From Toxoplasma gondii ME49 (Eukaryota; Apicomplexa; Conoidasida; Eucoccidiorida; Sarcocystidae): a stretch of DNA of 64,000 nucleotides. Both the position numbers and the translations under genes were made by a program. Shown in pieces: positions 52,889-64,000 of this stretch; within the stretch, counting starts at the first letter, position 1, and each line of letters begins with the position of its first letter. The notes beneath the pieces were generated by a model. It was not told the origin of the DNA, did not search any database, and saw nothing but the letters and a program-made list of their open reading frames with translations. The stretch lies in contig NC_031479.1 of assembly GCF_000006565.2 (NCBI RefSeq), forward strand, positions 6,322,885-6,386,884, read 5' to 3'.

Positions 52889-55800
52889 ATGAAGAGCAAA
52901 TGTGTGCGTCTGGTGCCGTTTCTATACTGTGGAATCTACGTTGTTTCCGGGACGTCTGATAAAGATTTTCAGGTAAGCTCAAATGTGCGGTTGAGGATAG
53001 TATGGATTCGTTATTTAGAACACCGGATTCCGGCAAAATAACAATGACGCTAACAAGCCTTGTGTCGGCTGCGGTATTGCTCCTAAAAATTGAGAGGTGC
53101 ATATCTGGCTGACTTCCGCTGAAGAGACCTGCAGGGAACCCTGGTAACACTTTTATCCCAAGCGATTGGCTCCGTTGTTTCCGGGTCCTCTACAGGCTGA
53201 GACTGAAATCACGTCTTCATTTGTGACGGGTAAGCGAGAAAACTATATCCGGACACTCTTGAAACCGACATGGGGAAGCATATGCATTTCAGCTCTGACA
53301 ATTAAAACGCCTTACGTGCAGGCACAACCTGCTCCAGAAATGCACCACGATGGAATCTCGAGGAACACTTTCCTCGGCTGCGAGAAGACGAGCGAAATAC
53401 CGCTGATGACGCAGTTCTGGACAGACTTGAGGAGAGAGCTATAGCGTTCGCTGAGCAGCACCGTGGAACCTTGGACAGATCTCTTGGAGATGCATTAGAA
53501 GAATATGAAAAGATAGACGAAGAACTCGACAGGTTTGCCCTGTACTGGAGCTTGAAGACGAGCCAAAATTTGGCTGACGACACGCTCAGAAGGAAGAGAA
53601 GTAAAGCGGATACTAGGGCGAGCAGGTGAATTTCAGTAGCGAAAGCAACATCCCCTTGTAATTTTTAAAACCCGCAACAACTGACCGCTGCTGTCTCCAC
53701 TCTGGTAATGTAGGCACGTCTTTATATACGTGTGTGTACGCGCGTATGTGGTCTGGAGAATCCGTGGAGTTTAAATCGAAGTAGTAACGACTGCCAGACG
53801 CATATGCGTGCACCAGTATGCGTGCGCGTACTTGCACCATATTCGAGCTTGTACGTCCACATGTGCGTGCAACGGTTCATGCGAATGTCGCTGTACAAGC
53901 ATACATTTTCATATAGTCATTTGGAAGCATTCGTGGACAGGTGCCGCTATGGTGGGGTGTCGGTTACTGCTCCAGTCCCCCGTAAACCGTCGTTTTTTTG
54001 GGGCTTGTTTACTGTGGAAGAATACGGGCAGATCATTTGGCATTTATTGTGCATGAAATTGCGCATATGCCGTCCGAGACGCTAGAGGAGCTGCTTTCCG
54101 CGGATGAGCGCGTCCGCCGGTATCATGCTTTCGTCGGACGAATTCGACTACAAGGACAGTTTTTACTAGACGAGGCTATCGAAAGGGCACTTAACGTCCG
54201 TGCGCCGTGGACATCACCTGACACTGCTGTCAAAGCTTATCGGAAGCAGCTAAGTTCCTCGACCTTCCGAATAGCAGGACAACCAGAGGCTCTCTCCTAC
54301 TCACAGATACGAGAATTTATGCGTAGCGAAAACCAAGAAACGCGACACCTCGGGCAACAAGCAATTAAGGAGTGAGGTCGCGGTGCAAATGGTTTCTGGT
54401 AACACACAGCAGTGACGATAGGATTTTGTTGCTTTTACAATGGAGCCGATTCGTTATGTGTCCTACAGAATGAAAATATTGACGTCGAGATATTATTCGG
54501 CGTGACTTGCCTTGTTTCGATGCTGCTGTACATGTGAATAAGGTTCGTTCAATCAAAAACAGGTTCTCTATAAAGTCACATGTCTGTTCTTGATCATTGC
54601 GTTCTGGCTTAGCTTTCTTCCTCACTTGTGAAAGCTCATTGATATGTGGCATCAGTACTCAACATACCAGACAGGGAGCGAGTTCTCCATCTTTGTCAGC
54701 CCCTCCTGCGATCTCCGTCCGTCCGCTCTAGCAGCTCAGTCTATAAACCGTGGTCGAGCCTTTTTTGACGTAGTTCCAGTAACGGTATGAGTGTTGCATA
54801 GTGCGTAAAAAACTAAATATTTCCGAGGGAAGAACTACGGTTTGTTTGTTTGTTTCAGTGGTGCGTCAGTGGCTAACAGGAAAACTGCCTACGGAAAGTG
54901 ATTCGGCGTGCATGTGTGTCCATGGGAATACGCGTGCTGTGTCTCCGCGTGGATGCAGTGGAATTGTCGAGAATCGCATTGACAAATTCGCCGCCCTTGC
55001 CCTGAATATGGTCGTGGGCAACTGGATCATCGAAACACGAGAAAGAGGATACCACGTAGGACGTACTCCACTTGAATGTAATGCAACGAAATGGCAATGC
55101 ACGAAAATATTTACCTACTTACACACATGTAGATCTGCATTCATACAATTGTGCAAGGATATAAGTATACATGCATACTTGGCTAGACGTTTCCACACGC
55201 CTCTGCATCCAGATATTAGTAGTGTTGCAGCGAATAACTTACATTCTTGCGTCTGCACACCGTCAATATAAAAATATATGTATATGCGTGCCCGTAAGGT
55301 GTACTCGTATGCAACATGATACAAATGTGGCACCCAAATGTAATTGCTGGTATGTATTTGACAGTCCCCGCGCTCCCGGAGAAACGTACTGAACAGCATA
55401 TCCGATGAAATAGTCAATGCACTCATAGCTGCAGTGAAGGAAGAAGGTGTCCAAGTCACGAGGCGAGCCATGCTCCTGAAGAAGCGGCTTCTTACTGCAA
55501 CAGGGAAGATCAAGGTGAGCCAAACAACAGGGACTGATTTTCACCGAAGAAAAATTCATCCAGACTGTCTCGTCATGTACTGAATTCTGTTACATGAGTA
55601 TCAAACAACTATAAGTGCTAGAGTTGTACTCGGCCCGGGTTCTCTACGGAACTACACCGCTTATCGAAACCGGAAACAACACTGTTTATGGGAATGTGCT
55701 ACAGACCACTAGGTAGCAATCCATATAGTTCACAAGAATAATGATTCTCTGTGTAATGAGTACTATGGTGGCCAATTACTTTGTTTATCAAGACAAATAC

Positions 55801-58434
55801 GTCTGCGAATTGTCGGTTCCACGGCTTCACACCCGAATGCCGACCATTAAAAAGTGGCAACGGTTCTCTCAAGTCTGTTCCGTGATATTACATTTGCCCG
55901 TTCCCTTTGTGTATTTTGACATCCAGACATTTTCTTTCGTGGATCGTCTGGCCCCCTTGACCTTAACCAAAGATTCGTCGGCGGAAGCGACCGCACGCGT
56001 CCCGTGGTGCCAAGCAGTCGAGACAGTCAAAAACGGTTATGCTAGCTTCTCTCCTGTGTTCGTGAGGCTTTTCGAGAAGTTGCTGAATGAAGGACGCATT
56101 GATGCGGCTCCCGCGGACGGAAAGCAGACGGGTGCTTTTTGTAGTGGTGGCACACCGGCTACTGGTCCATTTATTCTCATGACCCACACTGGCGTCAAGG
56201 CGAACGTCCAGACACTGGCCCACGAAGCAGGTCAGGCAGAAGAATCGCTGATTCCCACAGGTTTATCTCCCCACAGTGTGTTCTGGTGTCCATCTTGCCA
56301 GCAACAAAATGTACCTCGTGGAATCCAGGCAAGAGAAAGGAGAACGAGGCTAACGGACGCGCGGGGCACCAACTACCCATTCCTCACAAGGGTTGGGAAA
56401 GGTTCCAAAAGATGTGATTTCTTGCTTTTGACGTCACTAGGCTAGTGCTCTGCTTTGGTGGTATTTCTGATCTGCACGAGGTCAGCAAGTCGCACTTCCT
56501 GTCTCCGACTTTTTCTTGAAGTGTTTTTCTGTCTAACTCTGGAAAGAGAGTTCTGGCTCCTTATTACTCCAGGGCACTTTGCCCCCCTCCCCCGCCATCT
56601 GCATTCTATCCGACATTCTTCGACATGACAAATTTCATTACGACCCTCCTTCGCTATCCTTCTTGAACTTAAGTTCTTTAGTAGCGCTTTTCCATTGGTT
56701 GGTTGCTTCATGTTTCAGTTTGAAGTTTAGGTATCTTCGTTTGTGTTCCTTGGCCGAGTATCAATGTGAGTGCTGTGACAAGGAGACCATAGATACGCAC
56801 ATGACATGACTGTCGTTCTGCCAAAGAGCTCTCATCTGGTGAGCACACGTAGTGAACGGGGCAACCGCCTGAGCTTTTTGCTGCAGGACACGCCATTCAC
56901 TTCCTGCTTGCATACGAGCAGGGCAACTTGCAATACCATCCCCCTCTTCCACTGGCAGAGACTGCAAGCTTGATGGGTGAAACCGTCGTCTTCTTTCATC
57001 TCTTGGACCAAACGGAATCTCCACACAAAGTTCTAGAAATGCTTGTGGAACACCTGGACAGCTTGGTCGGCACCATCACTCGCCAAGTTTCTTTCGATCG
57101 GTTCGAGGTTCGTAAGCCGACCTTCGTTATTTACTGCTTGTACGCTGCCCCAGGACGAAACGGCAGTGTGTGGCAAAGCTTTTTGAATGGGTCCTGAAAA
57201 GATTTAGGCCCGGAAAAAGAATCCCTTTTTGTCAGAGAAACACAACTAGTGTGTCACAGTCTTAAACCAGACTCGAGTTTCGGTCATCAGTTACGTTAAG
57301 GCATTCAACCTTACGTACGTTAGTTTTTAGGCTATGTCTTCGAGCGTGACGAAGTATAGTTGGAAGGAGTTTTTTTCCTGTGTGTTACCCTCGACTGTGT
57401 GGCGCCCATGCGTGAAAATGACACAGCTTTGGCCATGCGATAGTAAAACTAATTGAGTCACGTCTGGCTTTAAAACGCCTTCCGAGGTCCTTCAGCTGAT
57501 GTGTCTACTTTTTTCTTGAATTCTTGGGAAGGACACGTACGTGAAAATGCAATATGGCCACTAGCCGCTAGACAGAACGCTGCCAGGCCTCTACGGCATT
57601 CCCCGCTTTATGCACTGTCAACTTGTTCCCCTTTCTTAGGAACTTGTGCACGAGACCCGGCTCTCAGGGATCGTGGGGGACGACGAATTCGACCGATTGT
57701 GGCTACAGAGCACCAAGTAGGCTAATTACTCGCAACCACTCTACTTCGCTTTCCCCAGCGAAAGCGAGTGTAATCGTCATGATCAGGCATTTACTCGACA
57801 TAGCCATCTTACAGAACAGCGGTTACTCGATAGGCTGAAATGAGGAGACGGACACTACAGTGTGCGTGCAGGGAATTTTTTGGCGACGAGGGGGACGTGT
57901 TCGATGACTATGCCGGCATTGAAAAAGACTGGAGCACTGTCCACCACTTCACAAAGGCCCCGTTTTATGTCTACTCTTACGCCCTTGCGGACCTTCTGGT
58001 AGGTTCGCTGCTCGCAGCGAGAACGCAAAACGATGGCAGCGACTTTGAAGAAAAATTTATTAGTTTTCTCCAGGCTGGCGACACGGCCGACTTGGAGACA
58101 GCCCTCCGCCCTTTTGGACTCGACCCCACAACACCGTCATTCTGGAGAGACGCTATCGGCATGAGACTAGGTGAGGATTCTTTCCGATACCATAAGTATC
58201 GTGTGTTCAGGGATCACTCCAAGCGAACTAATGCAGCCTGCCCTTTACGCACTCATTTCCTTGTGATGCCCCTATGAAGGTCTGAAATGACGTATAGCGC
58301 TGGTCGTCGCAGTGACGTGTGGCAGTATTCGAGACCAGGCAATCACTCTCTTGTCGTCTTCGGCAGGTACTGCAGTCGAACGGGCGGAACGATTAGCGTC
58401 AGAACTAGGATACATAGAGGCTTCGCGCTACTGA
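52889..58434 (+). CDS. M3B family metallopeptidase, oligoendopeptidase F-like, with signal peptide
   Basis: Zinc peptidases of this family cleave short peptides. The exons are 52889-52972, 53196-53229, 53322-53625, 54021-54371, 54959-55055, 55365-55514, 55927-56230, 56887-57107, 57640-57716, 57872-58170 and 58367-58434. Phases close to give 662 aa, a normal family length. Exon 1 encodes a signal peptide (VRLVPFLYCGIYVVSG). Hallmarks are RWNLEEHFP (near 50), DALEEYEKID, ALNMVVGNWIIETRERGY (near 275), DGKQTGAF, the zinc motif HEAGH (His439, Glu440, His443), PLPLAETASLMGE (third ligand Glu466) and HHFTKAPFYVYSYA. Donor and acceptor between exons 3 and 4 are ambiguous (53600/54032 also close in phase). 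The exon 8 donor at 57108 is a weak GTTCGT, but only it keeps the frame into FE-ELVHETR. Location in the secretory system is inferred; the exact compartment is unknown. Confidence 0.88.
56231..56886 (+). other. Intron splitting the zinc-binding motif codon of the M3B peptidase
   Basis: The exon before ends in CACGAAGCAG and the exon after begins GACACGCCATTCAC. Joined, they give His-Glu-Ala-Gly-His-Ala-Ile-His. The intron is phase 1 inside the glycine codon, between Glu440 and His443. The donor is GTCAGG and the acceptor TTTTTGCTGCAG. Retention of the intron would remove the second zinc histidine. Confidence 0.85.
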
Positions 58435-59484
58435 ATTCCTTTTAGGAGGCTACCTCTACGCACTTGAAACACCCACGCAGGTGGCAGCGTGTTTGCACAT
58501 ACGGGACGGCGTACGTTATCGATGGTGGAGAATCATGCCTGAGATTCAATTCGGCGAAAAGAATCATGCAAAACGTCAGGTTGTGCCTCATGGCTGCAGT
58601 TTTAGTTGGACTGAGAGTCTGTCTAGGGATGTCTGGTGTTGTTGGCTGTGGAGCTGGCACCGTTTCTCGATCTTGCGTCCCTCAAGATTCAAAACAGTGA
58701 ACTGTTCGAATGTCACGGGCCGAAATTTTTTCGCGTCTCGCCGTTGGGACCAGTAGTCTCGAATTCGTATTCAACGACCAACCGGCCAGCTTTCGTTGCT
58801 GACAATAATACCGCCGCCATGTCGTCCCCCGCCAGTGTAGCATCCGTGATACCGCATACTCGATGCACTGGGGGACATTCGTGGCGCCGTTGTGTTATAC
58901 ACGAGTACGCTTAGGAGAACCGGCGCTGTGCGACTAAACGCCTCCATAAGACATTTCTACCCCCAGAGGAAAAAGGAAGCTCACATTTTCGGCCAATAGG
59001 CGGCGCACCACGCATCGAAGAATCCGCTGGTAGTATTCGGATTGGGTATCACACCCTCGAGCCGGGTTCCCTAGCCCTCTGCCGTGTTGGCAGGTGGATC
59101 GAATGGCGGCCTTTCTATTGCACCACCGTCGCAATCGTCTGCCGTCGCATCGATAGAAAGCTGCGACCAGCACTATGAGGGAAGGGAGGCAACGCATATA
59201 TTCAACACAAGAAGGCAGTGTGGCGTTTTGTGGTTTCGCCTAACAGCTCAGATACTTCGATGTGCAACGCATTAGATCGGAAAAGGTGTACTTTTTACGC
59301 ACCTTATATATGTACGTGCGGTCTGCATACCTGTTTATAACGTGGAACTAAAGCGTGCGAGTCACCGGTTGTTCAGCAGGGATGATCCCTTCACTGGACG
59401 TTGCACATGTGTGCACACGACGGTGGTTTCTAGCAACGCTGGTTGAAAGGAAAAGCGTTTGTGCTTGGCGTACGGTAACCTCTT
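58435..59484. other. Spacer between the M3B peptidase and ankyrin-TPR genes
   Basis: About 1 kb separates two genes on the same strand. It should hold the peptidase 3' UTR and the next promoter. Two overlapping plus-strand frames at 58567-58914 look faintly protein-like. One starts with ATG at 58567 and reads as a signal peptide (LCLMAAVLVGLRVCLG) of a 44-residue product. The other, at about 58636-58914, lacks an early ATG. Neither can be supported as a gene. Confidence 0.35.
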
Positions 59485-62400
59485 ATGCTAGCTGGTTTCC
59501 GTGTGGGACAGATATTACTTGTAGACAGTCACATCGCAAGGTGGACTTTTGTACGTCGCCCGAGAGAGGTGGACCTTGGCCCGCTGTTAGGGAGACAGAC
59601 AGCTTGTGATGACGGCGGTGGGCTTGTGCGTTGGACAACTGGAGAAATGGCGACAGCAAGCATGACTCCAGATGGAGATAACGGGCCCCGTCGCCGTCGC
59701 GATACACTGTCAAGCATTCCAATTGATCGAGAATCTGAAAGAGATGCTGTCGTAAGCCTTTTGCAGGCTGCATTCTGCAAAGGTCCGCGGGATGTGAGTG
59801 CAGGACTCGAAAAGGCCGTGGGAGGAACGACAGGAGGTCAACTGTTGAAAGAAGAGGCAGGTAATCCGGCCGATTTCGGATCTCTTTTACCTGCCTTCAA
59901 AGATGACCTGGGCAGGACAGCTCTGCATTACGCGTGCTTGGGGAGGCGTCCTGTCAACGCAGAGTGGATACTGAAGGCATGTCCTACCATAGTCGATTAC
60001 AAGGATAGTACAGGTGAAACTGCCCTAATGATCGCTTGCCGGGCTGGAGATGTCCTCTTGGTCAATTTGTTACTGAACTTCGGCGCTGATGTGAAAAAAA
60101 GAAGCCAAACCGGCATCACAGCCCTCCACTTAGCCGCGGAGAGCGGCGACGAGTCATGCGTGACAGCCGTGCTGGATGCGGGAGCAGAGGTCAGCATCGA
60201 AACAGAAAAGGGAGGACTTTTCAAGAGTGAACTTGTGGCTCCTCCACAGGGGGCGACTGGCTGCAGCCGATCCTCTGTTTTCTACGTGTGTGACGCCACA
60301 GGCAATTCATTCCGAAGCTTGTGTTCCAGGTGGTGTGCCCTGAGCGCCTTGCGTCTCATGCAGTCTACCGGAGTTCTTACAGTCTGAACAGCACGTTTGA
60401 TAGTTGCAGTCAGCGAGGCTGTGTTTGATGTCCCGTGGCCTTTGGCAATAGTTCTGCTTTGGGTGCAGCCTCGACAGAGCCGCCGCGTATCCTTACGATG
60501 GATTCACTGTTGGCATCGGCGTGTCTAAAAAGTGAAACTTCATTGTCTGGCACACGCTCGTGAAAGTGTCCTGACAAGCTCCGGCATAGGTGAAGTGACT
60601 ATAGCATGGACTATAAGTCCTCTCTACACCGTTTCCGTTCGCGTCGGAGCCGTGTTTTTCGTTCGTCCCATGGCGTCCCGTTTGTGCAGTAGAGCAGGAG
60701 AGCAAATCGAATGCAGTCGAACCAGTTCAGATTCGCTGTCACCGTACCTTTTGCGGCCGTCGTAAGGGTCGAGGCTACGATACGCATGTTCAGAATCGTG
60801 ACTTGCTAACGTTGTGCTCCAGGTCAACTGCTTTGCAGAGGCTTCTGGCAGTCCTTTGCAGTACGCAGTGACGAATAAGCATTATGGGGCGGCAGAGTTG
60901 CTGCTACAGAAAGGGGCTGATCCTAATTACCCATTCAACGAAAAGCGACTCCATCTATCGGTATTCCCTCCGCCTCTGTTGTTGGCGTGCAACGCACGTC
61001 AGGATTGCATTGCAGAGCTATTACTGAATTACAAAGCAAATCCGAATATCCGAGACAAACACAACTGGACGGCGCTCCAGTGCGCCGCAGAGAGCGGTGC
61101 ATACCGTGCTACGATGGCGTTGCTCGAGGCGGGGGCGGACCCTGATGTGACGACGCAGGTGAGGACTGTGTCTGTCCGATTTCCGTTCTTCTCTCAACTG
61201 GCGAAAAGCTTCACTTGAAGTGGCATAGTTACGCCATTGAAGTGAGACTACTGAACGGAAATTGTGCAGTAAAGTTGGGACAACTTAGAGAGGGAGGCAC
61301 TTGTGGCAGAGCTTTGAAAGATCCACACTCGTGTCGCTGTTTTTGTTACAGGGTCTGACAGCGTTTGATTTAGCAATGCAAAACCAGAATTGGGCGGTGG
61401 CGGATCTGCTTAAAGACAGAACGGCACTTATAACTGACCAAGGCAAAATTTTCACAGCAGTAAGACAACGGAAGTCAATTGTGTGTGGAGCGGGTTGGCA
61501 TACGAAAAGGGTATCGACACGGGAAACGTTAGAGCGAATGCAGTTCTCGCTTGAACAAATGAGAAGCTCAGTATGGGTTTGTCTAGGCGGGAATATGCGC
61601 TAAGGAGTCTCAATAGCAGTGCTACGGTAAACGCGGTTACTTTTTCGTAAGAGTAGTCGCCTCGTGTGACAGGAAAAACTCTTGCAATCGTCCCGGTGGA
61701 TAAACCAAGCAGCAGAAGGGAACACCGACAGAACATGCTGCTGAAATAGGGGCTGGTCACCAGCACCTCTGAATGAGGGTACACTTGTGTCATACAGTGA
61801 AGGGGGCCCAGTACACCATCCCTTCAACAAGGTGCACATGAAACCAGCTTTTATGTGAAGCTTCATGACTGTGTTCAGCTGCAGGAGGCTCGCAAGAAGC
61901 GCTGTGAGATGAATGCGTTGGAAGCAGACAAACAAAAGAAAGCAGGTGAAAGGGTTGTAGGTACTGCGGCGCAACAGCATTTGAGTGACGCGATGAAAGC
62001 AAAGGCGGATGCAGATGCGTTTAACGAAGCAGGGGATTACGCCCTGGCAGTCGACAAGTACACGCAGGTACGGAATGCTACTTTAAAAATTGTGCAGTGT
62101 AACAACCATCTAGGGTAGACAGCTAAGTTCACCGCCCATACACTGCAGTACGCCGTTAACTCAGATCTGACTGTATAGGTTGTTGCAGTCAGTGTGTCAT
62201 TAAAGGAAGTATTGTACGTCGTTTCGCGTGGCAAACGTCACTTGGCGATGCTGACGAAACGGGTTTGGCGGTCTGAATGTCCGTCTGAGGCTTTGGCGAA
62301 GCAAAGTCTTTACGTCGAATTCTCCCGCAGACAGACTTGCTAGTGTGCGCGGAGAGATTTCAAGTGAGGTTACTCATTGACGAAAATGATTGATATGCTC

Positions 62401-63257
62401 CGAAGACCATCCATGAATATTCATGGTACCGTTGCAGGCCCGCTAGAGATGAACACGGAGTGGAGATTCAGGCGCATCAATGCGATCTCGTTAGCACGTC
62501 AGTCAAATTGCCGTTCACTCGGTGACTTCTCGCTAGCGACACCCGGGCAGTCAAGGAAGACGGATAGGTGACACCTCTCGACGGTAATTGTAGTGTATAG
62601 CTGTTCCGTAAGACCGCAACACATGTCATAATGTCTGTCAAACTGTGCTCCCGGCTGCGGTAACATTGACTGAGGCGTGATCACTGCGTTTTAGGCTCTT
62701 GAGCGAATTCCGGCTAACGAAACAACGAAGGAAGCGCGGGCGATGCTTTACGCGTCGAGGAGCATGATGTATATAAGCTTGGGAGATCTCGAGGCAGCGG
62801 AAGCGGACGCTCAACAAGTAGGAAAACCACAGTCGTGCGGTGATAACTTTCGAAAAATCTTCCAGCTTCCTCTTGATAAAGCAACCGGGTAATAGTACGC
62901 AGCGGTAGTTGGTTTCATCACGTCAGGGCGCGCGAGTTCTCGAAGACGTTGCCTTTGCACTACCCAACACCATACGAAAAACAATCGTCCGGGACCACAC
63001 GCATACCGTGTATAGTAGCCACCTTTTGCCCACAAGCGTTTCGCATGTCGAACAACCCCCACGTTTATTAAAGTGTCATGTGCTTGGAGCAAGCATCCCA
63101 CGTATGTCTTCAGGCTACAGAACTAGACCCTCTGTGGAGCAAAGGGTATGCGGCAAAAGCCCGTGTATACAAGGCGAAGAATCAAAGTGACGAGTACACG
63201 AAGCAACTATATGAGGCGTGTACAAGGGAGCCTGTTAGGGATGAGGAGCTTATGTAA
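59485..63257 (+). CDS. Ankyrin-repeat and TPR protein, chaperone-adaptor-like; 3' end uncertain
   Basis: The exons are 59485-60226, 60839-61158, 61352-61459, 61885-62067, 62695-62817 and 63114-63257. Phases close to 539 aa. Seven ankyrin-type repeats span about residues 140-380, with cores GRTALHYA, GETALMIA, GITALHLAAESG, GSPLQYAV, PPPLLLACNARQDCIAELLL, NWTALQCAAESG and GLTAFDLA. A charged helical linker (EARKKRCEMNALEADKQKKA) leads to TPR units from about 415: AKADADAFNEAGDYALAVDKYTQ, AMLYASRSMMYISLGDLEAAEADA and ATELDPLWSKGYAAKARVY. The order ANK then TPR matches plant ankyrin-TPR proteins that dock Hsp70/Hsp90. That role is inferred. ATG 59485 is the first in frame; ATG 59647 (GGAGAAATGG) has a better context. 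The exon 1/2 junction is one of two options. The final TAA overlaps a perfect GTAAGT donor, so the protein may continue. Confidence 0.75.
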
Positions 63258-64000
63258 GTTCACATACGTACTCGAGCACAGAAGTCACTGGACTATACGC
63301 CCGGGCAAGCCGAATATGAAGCAATATATTGAAGAATAAATTATTGCGTTTGTTCAACACACATATTGGGGGGACGGGGCCGGTGGGGAGTGGGATTCGT
63401 TTGACAAAATGACGAATACAGCTACGACTGTTTGTACCATCCTTGCGAAGGTTTTTGAGTTCAGTACCCACAGAGCTCGAGCGTCTGGTGTAACCTGCGA
63501 GACATACGTTGATTGAATTGTGTGTAGTACTTCAGAAAAGTATTTATAAGGCAACTTAAGGGTACTGCTGGATACGAGCGGAAGACCAGTCATAAGCAAC
63601 ACAATGACCGTCGTTGAATGAGAACTAGTGTCGTACATAGTCATGCGGATTACTGCCGTGCCTAAACTTAGAGGAGGGCTTGGTCTTCAGAAGCGGAAGT
63701 TTCGCTACAGGGTGTACAGGACTATCATGACTGAGAAGGATCAAGACGACACACATCGTGGAGGAATTTACCAGTTGCGTCGAAACGTTTGCACATGCAG
63801 ATCGGAGCTAAAGCATGCTATAACGATGTCGAGGCGAAACCAGACAAAACAGGATCAAGCTCCGCCATCCGTGGTCGAGATAAACGGCTGATCATGAACG
63901 TACGCGTGCAACTTGGCGCGGAGGCAGAATATTCCACCCCTGCAGCCGCGTCGGCGCCGAAGAGCATGTCGTGCCCAGCTCGTTATCCACCATGGAAACT
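63258..64000 (+). other. Window end: possible further exon of the ankyrin-TPR gene or a new gene
   Basis: No model is supported. If AT|GTAAGT at 63254 is a donor, a following exon should lie here or beyond the edge. A plus-strand frame over 63701-63891 is open but not recognisable. The last 80 bases read as an Ala/Pro/Ser-rich frame (EYSTPAAASAPKSMSCPARY) that may be the start of an exon running off the window. Confidence 0.3.

Noticed and set aside
54050..54068. HEIAH as the catalytic zinc motif of the peptidase
   Set aside because: The true family motif HEAGH, with the downstream LAETAS ligand helix, is present at the expected position after DGKQTGAF. HEIAH sits in the N-terminal helical half.
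57108..57117. Stronger donor GTAAGC at 57112 for peptidase exon 8
   Set aside because: Using it shifts the frame in the next exon, which then lacks the ELVHETRLSG segment and runs to a stop. The weaker GTTCGT at 57108 keeps phase 0 and the family sequence.

Overview
The window reads as nuclear DNA of an apicomplexan parasite, most likely a coccidian of the Toxoplasma/Neospora/Hammondia group. The signs are large proteins in GC-rich exons, many GT-AG introns of roughly 70 to 1,000 bases, long low-complexity insertions inside conserved proteins, long GT-rich non-coding stretches, and a SufS-type cysteine desulfurase with a long N-terminal leader, as expected for import into an apicoplast. Species cannot be fixed from the sequence alone. 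I see no prokaryotic operon, CRISPR array, transposon, tRNA or rRNA.

Layout. Bases 1-21452 (+) hold the 3' part of a very large UTP20-like ribosome-biogenesis gene in eight exons whose splice phases all agree. Bases 21453-25361 are non-coding or leader sequence. Bases 25362-31567 (+) hold a two-exon gene for a huge, mostly disordered protein with one RRM split by the intron. Bases 31568-41718 are gene-poor, with one small minus-strand gene (37416-37859) for a REEP/TB2-DP1/HVA22-like membrane protein. Bases 41719-46682 (+) hold an eight-exon sufS gene. Between 46.7 and 51.8 kb lie minus-strand coding segments that I could only partly assemble and do not recognise. Bases 52889-58434 (+) hold an eleven-exon M3B (oligoendopeptidase F-like) metallopeptidase with an N-terminal signal peptide. 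Bases 59485-63257 (+) hold an ankyrin-TPR protein whose 3' end is uncertain.

The genes do not form a pathway. UTP20 acts in small-subunit rRNA processing, SufS supplies sulfur for Fe-S clusters in the plastid, the M3B enzyme cleaves peptides somewhere in the secretory system, the ankyrin-TPR protein resembles chaperone adaptors, and the REEP-like protein would shape ER membrane. They are ordinary neighbours in a eukaryotic genome.

The exon models were built by hand from splice consensus, phase agreement and family motifs. No transcript data were available. The most reliable models are UTP20, sufS and the M3B peptidase, where phase closes across almost every junction. The points most worth a second look are the zinc-site codon of the peptidase split by an intron, two very short 5' exons encoding its signal peptide, the unassigned minus-strand gene near 51 kb, and the uncertain end of the ankyrin-TPR gene. 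I found no convincing evidence of a wholly new system.
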